The notes under the pieces are model-generated. The model did not search any database and was not told where the DNA came from. It worked only from the letters and a program-made list of their open reading frames with translations. The position numbers and the translations under genes were made by a program. From the NCBI RefSeq assembly GCF_004016445.2, contig NZ_SADT02000002.1, forward strand, positions 1 to 64,000: 64,000 bases of DNA. Reading direction: 5' to 3'. The stretch's first letter is position 1. Every line of letters starts with the position of its first letter. The DNA comes from Mesorhizobium sp. M2E.F.Ca.ET.219.01.1.1 (GTDB lineage Bacteria > Pseudomonadota > Alphaproteobacteria > Rhizobiales > Rhizobiaceae). Below are positions 9,039 to 18,868 of this stretch, piece by piece.

Positions 9039-10716
9039 TCAGGCGGCAGCTGGTTGGGTCCGCAGTTTTGCGGACCTCCAATTCCACGGCAGCAGATCAT
9101 CGATCCGATGGGCCGGATAGGCGGGCAGTCGGGCGAGGACGTCGGCGAGCCAGGCCTGCGGGTCGATATCGTTCATCTTGGCGCTGACGATCAGGCTGTA
9201 GAGAACGGCAGCGCGCTGTCCGCCGCGATCGGAACCGCAGAACAGCCAGGACTTTCTGCCGAGAGCGATGCCGCGCAGGGCTCGCTCGGCTGCACTGTTC
9301 GATAGGCAGATCCGCCCATCGTCGAGGAACCGGGTGAAGGATGACCAGCGGCGCAGCATGTAGTTGAAGGCCTTGCTCAGGTCGTGTCCGCGCGAGAGCT
9401 TTGTCGCGCGTCTCGATCATCCAGCGCTCGAGCTCGGTGAGCAGCGGCGCGCTCCGCTCCTGGCGCACGGCGTGGCGTTGGGCTGGCGACAGGCCGTTGA
9501 TCGCGCGTTCGATATCGAACAGGGCATCGATGCGCTTCACGGCTTCGACCGCCAGTGGATAGACCAGGTTGGGCTTCTCGCTGCGCGCCTTCTTGCGCGC
9601 CGCCGCTTCGATATCGGCCAGCTCGAACATTTTGCGCCGGCTGTGGGCCCAGCAGCTGGCTTCCATAACAGGCGCCGGCTGACGACCCGTCGCATAGAGA
9701 TCGCCATAACCGCCAAAGGCATCGGCCTGCAGAATGCCGCTCCAGCCGGCGAGATGCGCCGCGGGATGTTCGCCTCGACGATCGCGGGAATAATAGAATA
9801 CCGCCGCCGGCGGATCGGCGCCGCCGAACGGTCGGTCATCGCGCACATAGGTCCATAAACGGCCGGTATCGGTCTTGCCCTTGGCCAGGACCGGCACCGT
9901 TGTGTCGTCGCCGTGCAGACGTGAAGCGGCCAGCACATGGGCTTCGAGCTGCTTGAACAGCGGCATCAGCGCCGCGGCGCCGGCCCCGACCTGGTCGGCG
10001 AGCGTCGACAGGCTGAGCGGCACGCCTTCGCGCGCATAGCGTTCAGCCTGGCGGTTGAGCGGCTGATGCTGGCCGAACTTCTCGAACAGGATCATCGCCA
10101 GCAGGCCGGGACCGGCCCAGCCACGCGGGGTGGCGTGGAACGGCGCCGGAGCCCGGCTGATCGCCTCGGAGTCGCGGCAGGTGAACTTCTCCCGCACGTG
10201 CTGGATCACCTTCCATTGCCGCGGCACCACCTCCAGCGTCTCGGTGATATCCTCACCCAACTTGCGTAGCCGATGACCGCCGCAGCAGTGACAAGCAGTC
10301 GGCGCGGGCTCGACCATGCGTTCGCGCGGCAGATGCTCGGGAAATGGCTGGCGCGCGGGTCGCTTGCGCACATAAGGCGCCACCTCGGTGGTCCGGGCCG
10401 CAGCCTGTTCGGCGGCGATCTCGTCTTCCGTCGCGGTGCTCTGGAGTTCCTCGAAGATGAGTTCCATCTGGTCGTGCAGGCGGGCTGAGCGTTCAGAACT
10501 CTGACCATGCAGCGCCCGCTGCAGCTTCCGGATCGTCAGATCCTGATGTGCGATCAGCGCTGCATCATCCGATGCCTTGGCTCTGGCGACCGCCAGTTCG
10601 GCCTCGACCAGCGCAGCGCGCGCGGCCTTGTCTTCGGCTCTGGCCAGCGCCGCGATCAGCGCCGCTCTCAGCGCGCCAATATCGTCCGGCACAGCACCCT
10701 GGGCGGTGGCAACCAT
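9039..10716 (-). pseudogene. tnpC: IS66 family transposase TnpC, single-base frameshift
   Basis: The first about 440 codons read as a normal IS66 TnpC: N-terminal coiled region, zinc-finger-like CHCCGGHRLRKLGEDITE, and the DDE core with HGDDTTVPVLAKGKTDTGR, QADAFGGYGDLY and CWAHSRRKMFE. After WMIETRDK the frame changes. The rest (LRRWSSFTRFLDDGRICLSN, SAAERALRGIALGRKSWLF, LPWNWR) is in another frame down to a stop at 9039. The change maps to a run of three T on the plus strand at 9400-9402, where two would restore the frame. If this is not a sequencing error, the element is not autonomous. Confidence 0.85.
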
Positions 10717-10782
10717 GCCTTGGAGTGAATCATAAAACGAGTCCGCTGACTCGCGGAAAATGGCGCAAACTCAAAGAAAAAC

Positions 10783-11130
10783 TCAGCCCGCGCGCTGCGG
10801 TCGGAACGTGTGACGCGGGTTGCGCCAATCGATCCCGTCGAGCATGTAGGCAAGCTGCGCCCGTGATATCGAAACCGTGCCGTCCGCCGGCGACGCCCAT
10901 AGAAACCGGCCCTTCTCGAGCCGTTTAGCATACAGCGACATGCCGAGCCCATCATGCCAGATAATCTTGATCAGGTTGCCGCTGCGGCCGCGGAAGACAT
11001 AAAGATCGCCGGCATGCGGATCCCGGCCCAACGTCTCCTGAACTTGTAGAGCGAGACCCTGCATTCCGCGACGCATATCGGTCTGGCCGACTGCCAACCA
11101 GATACGCACCTGGCTCGGAACCGGGATCAT
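10783..11130 (-). CDS. tnpB: IS66 family accessory protein TnpB
   Basis: A 115-aa protein with the standard TnpB opening (VRIWLAVGQTDMRRGMQGLA) and DLYVFRGRSGNLIKIIWHDG, followed by the usual SLYAKRLEKGRFLW. TnpB is needed for IS66 transposition, but its biochemical role is unclear. It overlaps the tnpA end by four bases and lies 66 bases before tnpC. Confidence 0.92.
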   Translation of the reverse strand: MIPVPSQVRIWLAVGQTDMRRGMQGLALQVQETLGRDPHAGDLYVFRGRSGNLIKIIWHDGLGMSLYAKRLEKGRFLWASPADGTVSISRAQLAYMLDGIDWRNPRHTFRPQRAG

Positions 11131-11480
11131 GAAACCCCTAGCGCCTTCACCATCGCCGCCGCCAGTGTTGGCGGCGTGGTCAGCGGAATCCGCAGCCGCA
11201 CCTTGCCGGCGACCTCCAGCTCGATCACCGCTGGGGATGCCGCCGGCCGCGAAACGGCGACAGGCTCATCGGGAGCCACGACAACTTCGGCAAAGCCCGT
11301 CTCGCGGGCTCTCACCGTGCGGCGCCACTTGTAGATCAGGCTGGTCGCGACATCGTACTGACGCGCCACCGCCGCCACTGTGGCCCCAGGCGCGAATGCC
11401 GCGGCCAGTATCCGGCACTGATCCGCTTCACTCCAACGGCGCCGCCGCTCCGGCCCGGTCAATAACGTCACATGGCTCAT
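11127..11480 (-). CDS. tnpA: IS66 family accessory protein TnpA
   Basis: A 117-aa small helix-turn-helix protein of the IS66 TnpA / IS3-OrfA-like type: RRRWSEADQCRILAAAFAPG, VAAVARQYDVATSLIYKWRR, then a variable tail with VIELEVAGKVRLRIP. It is the first gene of the IS66 operon and overlaps tnpB by four bases. Probably a DNA-binding partner of the transposase. Confidence 0.92.
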   Translation of the reverse strand: MSHVTLLTGPERRRRWSEADQCRILAAAFAPGATVAAVARQYDVATSLIYKWRRTVRARETGFAEVVVAPDEPVAVSRPAASPAVIELEVAGKVRLRIPLTTPPTLAAAMVKALGVS

Positions 11481-12080
11481 GTTGTGCTGCTAACCACGCT
11501 CGTAAGGACGACCTTAAGAGCGCAGCCTCGCTACCGTGCCATCTTCTCGCAAGGCGGCCTCCGCCGGAGGCGTACCCTGCAGACTGGCTGTGATCATGCA
11601 TCGGATCTGGATCGACGTCAGCGAATTCCGCTGGTCGAAGGAGGAGGCGACCGCGATCACCAGCTAAGCATTAAGCAAGATCCGCCCTTTCGGCGGTGAA
11701 TGTCCCTGCCGGGATGATGGCGTCGTGATCTCGTGGATGGGGAGGCAGCCCTAACTTAAGGTACTACTGCGTCGATTACATTGAGGCACCCACGTCTTGA
11801 ACGCTAAATGCGGCGACCCAGTGTTAACCGCGAAGAGAACCACAGAGCCGGCAGGAACATGGATACGCCGACAGGAGCTTGCAATCAGCTCCACGATCAG
11901 AGAACCCCATCTAAATCCTAGATACCTGCGATATTGATTCTGTTCTTGCATTCCGTCTTTGCCCGCGACCATCATCTTCAACGCAAACGAAGGGAACCGC
12001 TGCATCACGCCAAGACATGGCCTAGGCTATGCGCGTTCGGTTTGAAATTGCGGTGCACTAGAATTTAAAGGGAGGACAGA
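11481..12080. other. Intergenic region between the IS66 element and the peptide transporter
   Basis: Six hundred bases without a recognisable gene. The left part should hold the right end of the IS66 element. A short frame around 11598-11665 (RIWIDVSEFRWSKEEATAIT) is unknown. The promoter of the downstream operon must lie here. A good ribosome-binding site (GGGAGGA, 12070-12076) precedes the ATG at 12081. Confidence 0.5.
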
Positions 12081-13751
12081 ATGAACGAGTGGCAGCTCAA
12101 CCGCCGTGCCATGATGAAGGCTATGCTTGCGGGATCAACCGCGCCTTGGATCATGCACTCAAACGCGTTTGCCTCGTCGTGTGGTGATCATATCGTGCGC
12201 TTCGGCACAATGGGCACCCCGGACACGATGAACCCTTTTGCGAGTTATGGTTCCTTCTGGCCCCTGGTTTTCTCCTATGACTGCTTGGTGGGTATGGACG
12301 CGCAGCGCCACGAGGATCGGAAGGGGTTTGCGAAGGAGTGGTCCGTCGCTGACGACAAGCTCACCTGGACCTTTAAGATCTGGCCTGGCATGAAGTGGTC
12401 GGATGGTCAGCCTGCGACGGCCAGGGACGCTGCGTTCACCTATAATTATCTACGCGACTCCATTGGCAAGCCCGACGAACTAAATCGGGGTCTCAACAAC
12501 ACCGACGGCATGGACCAAATCGATCTCATAGAGGCTGTTGATGATGAGACTTTGCAAATAGTAACGAAGGCTCCTACGCGCTGGCCAATTGACAACTACC
12601 TTCTAATTGTCCCCGAGCACATTTGGAAGGATATCAGCTACGCCGATGCTCGCGGCACTTTCCGCAATAATCCCCCGCTGGTGGGAACTGGACCTATGAT
12701 CGTTGCGGAGTTTAAACAAGGTCAGTTTGATCGCCTCACGCCAAATCCTTATTTCCGTACAGGACAGCCAAAAACTGCCGGCATGATATTGCAATACGTC
12801 ACGACAATCGATTCAGTCGCGCAGGGTTTGAAGAGCGGCGACCTCGATTACGGCAGCGGTCTCACGGCCGCCCAATGGGCCGACCTCTCAAAGGATCCCA
12901 ACATAAAGGTCGGTGAATCGCGCGTTGAGCAGCGTAATTATTTGGCCTTTAACACTCTCTCGGAGAAGGGGGCAGGCAGCACCAAGGCCCTGCAGGACCC
13001 GGCTTTTCGCGACGCGATCGGCTATGCGATCGACCAGAAGGCCATCGTCGACCGAGCTTACCGCGGGCACGCGGACCCTGGCGTGGGACTGGTAATGCCG
13101 GTGGCGGCCGATTACTATTCGGACCTAAACGACATCAGGCGCCACTTCGATTTCGCCGAGGCAGGCCGCCGACTCGATGCCGCCGGCTATCGCGACAAGA
13201 ATGGAGACGGCGTCCGGGAGGACAAGGAGGGCAACAGCTTCCAGCTCGATCTGATTACCGGAAAGTTCTCGGGTGTCCTCGAGATGCCGATTGCGGTCGT
13301 GCAGCTTATCGCTGGCTGGCTGCAACAAGTCGGCATACCTTTATCGGTTACCCAACTCGACTCCGGCGCGCTCACTGCCCGCACGGCGGCGCCGGCGGAT
13401 GGCGGCGGAGGCTGGGATTTGCTCGTAGCCAGCAACTGGCCATCTCCCACACCTCACGACCTGCTTAGGATGGGGAGCAGCAAGGCCATCGGCAACCCAA
13501 ACATGTCATACTGGACCGATGACAACTTCGAAAAGCTCTTGTCCGAGGTCGACAGTACCGTCGACCCTAAGAAGAGCCAGGAACTGGTCGATGAGGCGGC
13601 GCGCCTCATTTATCGCGAAGCACCCTATATCATGCTATGCTATCCCCTCGTGCTCGACGCCCATCGCACAGATTGTTTCGAGGGCTGGGGGACACAGGAC
13701 ATGGTGTCGATGTGGACCTATTTTCCGTTCGATCGCTTGAGGTCAATCTGA
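12081..13751 (+). CDS. Peptide/oligopeptide ABC transporter substrate-binding protein (family 5)
   Basis: A 556-aa family 5 (DppA/OppA-like) extracytoplasmic binding protein. The N-terminus has a twin-arginine-like LNRRAMMKAMLAG and a cleavable-looking NAFASSC, so it should be exported to the periplasm. Typical family blocks follow: PDTMNPF, WTFKIWPGMKWSDGQP, DAAFTYNYL, PYFRTGQP, PAFRDAIGYAIDQKAIVDRA and MPVAADYYSDLNDIRRHFDF. It heads a five-gene operon; the first permease gene starts two bases after its stop. The best guess is uptake of a peptide or peptide-like compound. A rearranged scrap of a close paralogue lies at 8125-8330. Confidence 0.88.
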   Translation: MNEWQLNRRAMMKAMLAGSTAPWIMHSNAFASSCGDHIVRFGTMGTPDTMNPFASYGSFWPLVFSYDCLVGMDAQRHEDRKGFAKEWSVADDKLTWTFKIWPGMKWSDGQPATARDAAFTYNYLRDSIGKPDELNRGLNNTDGMDQIDLIEAVDDETLQIVTKAPTRWPIDNYLLIVPEHIWKDISYADARGTFRNNPPLVGTGPMIVAEFKQGQFDRLTPNPYFRTGQPKTAGMILQYVTTIDSVAQGLKSGDLDYGSGLTAAQWADLSKDPNIKVGESRVEQRNYLAFNTLSEKGAGSTKALQDPAFRDAIGYAIDQKAIVDRAYRGHADPGVGLVMPVAADYYSDLNDIRRHFDFAEAGRRLDAAGYRDKNGDGVREDKEGNSFQLDLITGKFSGVLEMPIAVVQLIAGWLQQVGIPLSVTQLDSGALTARTAAPADGGGGWDLLVASNWPSPTPHDLLRMGSSKAIGNPNMSYWTDDNFEKLLSEVDSTVDPKKSQELVDEAARLIYREAPYIMLCYPLVLDAHRTDCFEGWGTQDMVSMWTYFPFDRLRSI

Positions 13752-13752
13752 C

Positions 13753-14748
13753 ATGGCTGCCAATGGTGGCCGGACCACGCGGCACATTGGGCATGCCCTT
13801 CTCAGAGCAGCCGTAACGCTTTCGATGGTAGTAATTCTGAACTTCATTTTATTCAGAGTCATTCCGGGCGACCCCGCTAAATTGCTATTGGGCGGGGCAC
13901 GAGTTTCTGTGACCGCTGAGCAGTTGGAAGCGCAGCGGAAGAGTTGGGGCCTTGAGCGGCCGCTGGTGCCGGACCAGCTTGTCGACTACGTGTCAGCAAC
14001 GCTTCATGGCGACCTCGGTTATAGTTTCAAGTTCAGGGGCAGGCGGGTCGCAGGCCTGCTCTTGGAGCGGCTGCCGGCCACTATTGCACTGGTCGGCATC
14101 GCTCAGCTCATCGCAATCGTTGTGGGGGTCACGCTCGGCATGTATGCGGGCTGGCGCAGGGGAGGAGTCGTCGATCATATCACGACGGGTGCCTCTCTCG
14201 CCCTCTATTCAACGCCATCGTTCTGGGTCGGCATGCTTCTGGTGGTCATCTTTAGCACGGCATTGGGCTGGCTACCTGGCTACGGTGGATATTCTCCGGG
14301 CGCGCTTAAGGGTTCTCTTGACTTATTGTTAGATTATCTGCGGCATCTCGTACTTCCCGTGTCCGCAGTGGCTCTTGGTCTGATCGGGCAATACGTTGTG
14401 GTTTCTCGTGCTGCTATGAGCGATGTTGTCGCCGAGGACTACATGGTAACTGCCCGGGCTAAGGGGCTGACTGACCTCCAAATGTTGATGCGTCACGCCT
14501 TTCGCAATGCAATGCTACCAGTCATGACCTTGGTGACGCTAAATCTTGGTTATGTAGTGGCGGGTGCTATTACCGTCGAATCTGTATTCGCATGGCCAGG
14601 CATAGGCAACTTAACTGTTGAGGCACTCAACGCGAGAGACTATCCAGTTCTGCAAGGGATATTCCTATTGCTTGGTGTGTCGATCGTTGTCGCGAACCTC
14701 GTCGCTGATCTTACTTACGGTCTTCTCGATCCAAGAGTTAGGCAATGA
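13753..14748 (+). CDS. ABC transporter permease, DppB/OppB type
   Basis: A 331-aa inner-membrane permease with an N-terminal membrane segment (LSMVVILNFILFRVIPGDPA) and about five more. The DppB mark ILFRVIPGDPA appears early, and the EAA loop is DYMVTARAKGLTDLQMLMRH (about residues 230-250). It starts two bases after the binding-protein stop, and its last four bases overlap the next permease start (ATGA). It forms the peptide channel with that permease. Confidence 0.9.
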   Translation: MAANGGRTTRHIGHALLRAAVTLSMVVILNFILFRVIPGDPAKLLLGGARVSVTAEQLEAQRKSWGLERPLVPDQLVDYVSATLHGDLGYSFKFRGRRVAGLLLERLPATIALVGIAQLIAIVVGVTLGMYAGWRRGGVVDHITTGASLALYSTPSFWVGMLLVVIFSTALGWLPGYGGYSPGALKGSLDLLLDYLRHLVLPVSAVALGLIGQYVVVSRAAMSDVVAEDYMVTARAKGLTDLQMLMRHAFRNAMLPVMTLVTLNLGYVVAGAITVESVFAWPGIGNLTVEALNARDYPVLQGIFLLLGVSIVVANLVADLTYGLLDPRVRQ

Positions 14749-15677
14749 GTGAAAATACTGTTCAATATTCTAAGCGCAGCCGAGAGCGGGCTATCAAAGA
14801 CTTTCTGCGTCAATTTCTTGGTCATGGCGGGGCTCAGCTGGGTATAGTATGCCTTATCTTCTTTTTTGTGCTGGCAGCGGTGCCGAATATTCTGGTGGGA
14901 CCTCTGCAGACTGCGATCAATGCAACCGGCGACTTCCTCGCACCACCATCAAGCCAGCATCTGCTGGGGACGGATGAGGTGGGGCGAGACGTGCTCAATC
15001 TGGTCGTCCATGGTGCCCGGATATCACTCACGATCGCGCTGCTGGCGACTGTAATCAGCCTCATCGTCGGCACCACGGTCGGAATGACCTCGGGCTACTT
15101 TGGTGGCTGGGTGGATGTCTGGCTGATGCGCATCACAGATTTCTTTTTTGTTATGCCTTCATTCGTGCTCGCGCTGGTCATCACGCCTGTGGTCCTTGAG
15201 GTGATGGGGCGCGGTGGAGACATCCTTGGCTTCCGCCCTTCTCTTTTTGTGATCATTGTTGTCATCGGCATGACCAGCTGGGCGTTCGTTGCTCGTATCG
15301 TTCGCAGCCAGACACTCTCGCTTAAGGAGCGAACATTCGTTGATCGTGCCCGGGTGGTGGGAAGCAGCGATTTCAGCATCATGGTACAGCACATCCTGCC
15401 CAATCTCGTGCCGCAAATTGCAGCCAATGGCGCCTTGGTCGTCTCCGGCGCAATCTATATCGAGACTTCACTCTCGTTCCTTGGGCTTGGCGATCCCTTG
15501 CAGCCTTCATGGGGCACGTTGCTATCGCTCGCTCAGCGCGCCGGCGCCGCCAGTGCTGGAGCCTGGTGGTATCTTGGCGCCCCCGGGCTGTGCGCGCTTA
15601 CGGTTGCGCTTAGCTTCGTCCTGATTGGCAATGCCCTCGACGATACGTTCAATCCACGCCGGAGGGTGATCCCATGA
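14745..15677 (+). CDS. ABC transporter permease, DppC/OppC type
   Basis: A 310-aa second permease of the importer. The N-terminal segment QLGIVCLIFFFVLAAVPNIL is followed by the DppC-specific periplasmic region with HLLGTDEVGRDVLNLVVHGA. The EAA loop is FVDRARVVGSSDFSIMVQHI, and the C-terminal end is the usual IGNALDDTFNPRRR. Four-base overlaps at both ends show translational coupling within the operon. Confidence 0.92.
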   Translation: MSENTVQYSKRSRERAIKDFLRQFLGHGGAQLGIVCLIFFFVLAAVPNILVGPLQTAINATGDFLAPPSSQHLLGTDEVGRDVLNLVVHGARISLTIALLATVISLIVGTTVGMTSGYFGGWVDVWLMRITDFFFVMPSFVLALVITPVVLEVMGRGGDILGFRPSLFVIIVVIGMTSWAFVARIVRSQTLSLKERTFVDRARVVGSSDFSIMVQHILPNLVPQIAANGALVVSGAIYIETSLSFLGLGDPLQPSWGTLLSLAQRAGAASAGAWWYLGAPGLCALTVALSFVLIGNALDDTFNPRRRVIP

Positions 15678-16684
15678 CAGAACCCTCCCGGAGCACGGCG
15701 TTGCTTCTGAACGTCGACGGGCTCTCTGTTGACTACAAGCTCAAGGGCCTTTCATCGCGTGCAATCGATGGCGTAAGCTTTGCGCTTCGAGCCGGAGAGG
15801 CCGTTGCCCTCGTCGGTGAATCGGGCAGTGGAAAGACCACGACCGCAATGGCGATTGCGGGTCTGCTATCGCCCAACGCGCGGGTAAGCGAGGGCGAGGT
15901 ACGCTATCGCGGAGAGCGACTGCCTATCAATGACGATGTCGCCATGCGGCCACACCGCTGGAGCGAGACGTCCGTCGTCTTTCAGGGCGCGATGAATGCG
16001 CTCAATCCCGTTCACCGCATCACCAAGCAGATCGCCGAGCCATGCATCCTGCGGCTCGGTTTGTCGCGCAGCGAGGCCACCGTGCGGGCAAGGGAGCTGC
16101 TCGAACTGGTCGGCATTCCGGCGGACCGCGGTGCAGCCTATCCTCACGAACTGTCGGGTGGGATGCGTCAAAGGGTGATGATTGCGATGGCACTCGCATG
16201 TCGCCCCTCGATTGTCATCGGCGACGAGCCCACCACGGCGCTCGATGTCATTACACAGGCTCAGATTCTCAAGCTCTTTGGGGACTTGCGATCGAAGCTT
16301 AACCTTGCCCTGATTTTGATTACCCACGACCTTTCTGTTGTTGCCGAGACTTGTGATCGCGTGATGATTATGTACGCTGGCCGCATCGTCGAGGATGGCA
16401 CTGTCGCCGATGTCTTCGCGCAACCCAAGCATCCCTATACCCAGCTGCTGATCGAATCGATACCAAACCCAGCAAACGGCAAACGGATGATCCGGCCTAT
16501 CCCCGGTGATCCTCCCAACTTGGTGAATCGACCCTCAGGCTGCGCCTTCCATTCACGTTGCCCGTCTGCAATGACGGTATGCGCGACCGAAGTCCCCAGC
16601 CTCGACGAAGTCCGGCGGGGCCGCGTCGCCTGTCACCTTCACCGGCCCTTGACGCAAGAGGACAAGGTCGCAATTCATGCCTGA
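15674..16684 (+). CDS. ABC transporter ATP-binding protein, DppD/OppD type
   Basis: A 336-aa cytoplasmic ATPase that powers the peptide importer with the following ATPase. Walker A is GESGSGKT, the signature is LSGGMRQRVMIAMALA, Walker B is IVIGDEPTTALDV, and the H-loop is LITHDLSVVAE. The C-terminal oligopeptide/dipeptide extension with SGCAFHSRCPSAM is typical of DppD. It overlaps the upstream permease by four bases and the downstream ATPase by eight. Confidence 0.93.
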   Translation: MTEPSRSTALLLNVDGLSVDYKLKGLSSRAIDGVSFALRAGEAVALVGESGSGKTTTAMAIAGLLSPNARVSEGEVRYRGERLPINDDVAMRPHRWSETSVVFQGAMNALNPVHRITKQIAEPCILRLGLSRSEATVRARELLELVGIPADRGAAYPHELSGGMRQRVMIAMALACRPSIVIGDEPTTALDVITQAQILKLFGDLRSKLNLALILITHDLSVVAETCDRVMIMYAGRIVEDGTVADVFAQPKHPYTQLLIESIPNPANGKRMIRPIPGDPPNLVNRPSGCAFHSRCPSAMTVCATEVPSLDEVRRGRVACHLHRPLTQEDKVAIHA

Positions 16685-17678
16685 CACTGCCGACATCCTG
16701 CGTCTGGAAAGCCTGCAGGTCCACTTCCCGATCCGTGGCGGATTCTTCGACCGTGTTCTGGGCCGACCTGCCGGTGCAGTGCGTGCGGTGGACGGGATCG
16801 ACTTGAACGTCGGACAGGGTGAAATCGTTGCCCTGGTCGGGGAATCGGGGAGCGGCAAGACGACAGTGGGCCGCGTCATCACCAAACTTGCTCAGCCGAC
16901 AGGCGGCAGGTTGCTGTTCGAAGGCCGAGACATGACGTCGGAGCGAGGCTCCTCGACCCTGCGTCCTTACCGGCGTCGCGTGCAGATGATCTTCCAGGAC
17001 GCCTATCAGGCGCTCAATCCGCGACACACCGTATTCGATATCGTGGCGGAGCCGTTGCGCTCCCTGCGGTTGGTCGAGAACCATTCCCAACTTACGGAGA
17101 GGGTCAGCGAAGCGCTTGCGGCAGCCGGGCTTAATCCTTCCGGCGATTTCTTTCCCCGCTTCCCGCACGAACTGTCCGGCGGGCAGCGACAGCGGGTCGT
17201 GATTGCCGGAGCGCTTGCCGTGAAGCCGGAACTCATCGTCGCCGATGAACCTGTGTCGATGCTCGATGTCTCGATACGCGCACAGATTCTTCAGGTCCTG
17301 GTGGATTTGCGTGACAAACACCACATGGCGCTGCTGTTCATCACCCACGACCTGCCGCTCGCGTGGTTGATCGCCGACCGGATTGCGGTGTTGTATCTTG
17401 GGCGACTGGTGGAAATCGGCACAGCGGATCAGATCACGTTCAACCCCCGCCATCCGTATACCGTCGCGCTGCGCAACGCCACGCCGCAGATTCGCGGCGA
17501 CGCAGATCGCAGCAAGCTACCGGCCCTGCAGGGCGAGGTTCCAAGTGCCGCACGCGTGCCGAAGGGCTGTCGTTTCCATCCGCGCTGCCCGCTTGCCTTC
17601 GACCGCTGCAAGGAGGAGGAGCCGCCGGCCCTCGAAGTGGGACCACAGCATATGTCCGCGTGTTGGCTGACAAAGTGA
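16677..17678 (+). CDS. ABC transporter ATP-binding protein, DppF/OppF type
   Basis: A 333-aa second ATPase of the importer. Walker A is GESGSGKTT, the signature is LSGGQRQRVVIAGALA, Walker B is LIVADEPVSMLDV, and the H-loop is ITHDLPLAWLI. The C-terminal cysteine region GCRFHPRCPLAFDRC is standard for OppF/DppF. It is the last gene of the operon, and no convincing terminator follows. Confidence 0.93.
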   Translation: MPDTADILRLESLQVHFPIRGGFFDRVLGRPAGAVRAVDGIDLNVGQGEIVALVGESGSGKTTVGRVITKLAQPTGGRLLFEGRDMTSERGSSTLRPYRRRVQMIFQDAYQALNPRHTVFDIVAEPLRSLRLVENHSQLTERVSEALAAAGLNPSGDFFPRFPHELSGGQRQRVVIAGALAVKPELIVADEPVSMLDVSIRAQILQVLVDLRDKHHMALLFITHDLPLAWLIADRIAVLYLGRLVEIGTADQITFNPRHPYTVALRNATPQIRGDADRSKLPALQGEVPSAARVPKGCRFHPRCPLAFDRCKEEEPPALEVGPQHMSACWLTK

Positions 17679-18868
17679 AGGTCAGCCAATGCCGGTCAGT
17701 AAGGGCTCAGTGGTTGATACTCCAACCCCGTGCAAATCATCGACTGGTATGCTGTTTATGGGCGGGCTCCAGGCGGCGGTTGCGGGCGTTTGTCGCCTTG
17801 CTGGGTCGTTGCCGAGCCCATCGTCCCCCAAATACCTCCTCGAACTTCGCCCGCTTGTCGATCATCTCGTAGCTTCTCTTCCGAGAGACTTGATCTCTGG
17901 AGGAGGACATGCGGATGAAGATCCCACTGCGCATTCAACTGGATTTGTTCGCGCCCGCTGCGCCACCAACCGACATGTCCGACCGACGATCGGCTGAAGC
18001 GAGTGGCTCTGTTGCAATCGCTACTCATCGAAGCGGCGTCCGTGCCAGCCGACGGACAGTCGATCCGCGAACCTGAAGGAGGCGGGCAATGAGCAAGATC
18101 ACCGCTGAGCACCTTTGCCGACCATCGTCTACATCCGGCAGTTGACAAGCTGCCAAGTCATGAACAACCGCGAAATCCAGCGGCGCCAATACGGCCTGGT
18201 CGAGCGAACTCGCCAGTTGGGCACAAGCTGCTGCTCGAGATAGTGCGGAGGCACTGGCCGTCAATCGGTCCGTTGAGAACACAGAGCCAGTCAGTTGCGT
18301 AAGGCGCCAACGTTTAACCTTCGCTCGCGGCCATGCGCGGTTCACAGGCGCTTGCTTTTCGGCCCCCACCTCGAGCGTACAACTGGCCATAACTTCGATT
18401 CGACGCGATCGACGTTGCCTGGCCGTGCACCGCACCGGCCTGTCCCCGCCGCCGGCGAGCATTGAGCATCTGGATTCGCGATAGCTGATAGCTTAATTCT
18501 ATGCTTGTCAATTCCGGCATAAGCTTGAAGGTCTAATCAATAGCAAAGCAAGCGAGCTGCAGGGCCATCATCTAGGTAGCTGAAACGGTCGCCCGCGTGT
18601 TTATGACTATGTAACAGCGGATTTTTTGCAGTTCATGTTATTAATGATGGCTGAGAATAGCATGCACGTCGCTATTGTAAGCAAGTTCTGCGTCGTGCTG
18701 AACGCTATGCTGTCAAAATCGGAAAGAGAAAAACAATGAGGCATCTCATGGGTCATGATTTCTTGAGCGGTTTGCTCGCTAGTCGGGCGGGGGGCATTAG
18801 TGAAGAAACTATATTTTTGAGGGCTGCCGCGGCAATCCTTACTTTTGCTTCCACGTGAGGGAAGTGTG
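17679..18868. other. Gene-poor region with mobile-element debris
   Basis: About 1.2 kb between dppF-like and the S9 peptidase gene. The only recognisable piece is a serine-recombinase fragment at 18089-18250. A minus-strand frame at 17737-17934 (SYEMIDKRAKFEEVFGG) and other short frames match nothing I know. From about 18480 to 18800 the base composition turns AT-richer, as expected for a promoter region of the following gene. Confidence 0.45.
18089..18250 (+). pseudogene. Serine site-specific recombinase, N-terminal fragment
   Basis: A start at 18089 reads MSKITAEHLCRP. After a frame change the sequence continues IVYIRQLTSCQVMNNREIQR, then RRQYGLVERTRQLG. This is the start of large serine recombinases (MSKIT-EHL, YIRQST, R-QY-L--RA--LG). 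The catalytic serine position falls in IRQLT, where the usual Ser is Leu, and only about 45 residues remain. A few bases upstream, a frame reading LLQSLLIEAASVPADG may be the end of its usual small upstream partner. Confidence 0.5.

Larger units (their letters stand above)
9039..11480 (-). mobile_element. IS66-family insertion sequence (tnpA, tnpB, frameshifted tnpC)
   Basis: The three-gene order tnpA (11127-11480), tnpB (10783-11130) and tnpC (9039-10716), all minus strand with a 4-base tnpA/tnpB overlap, is the standard IS66 layout. Coordinates cover the genes only; I could not identify matching terminal inverted repeats, so the ends probably lie somewhat outside. The passenger gene at 8803 may also belong. 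It is inserted beside IS110 debris and upstream of the peptide transporter operon. Confidence 0.75.

Noticed and set aside
9364-10728. Plus-strand open frames (9364-9858, 9937-10269, 10507-10728)
   Set aside because: They are antisense shadows of IS66 tnpC, with Arg/Gly/Ala-rich readings and no family resemblance.
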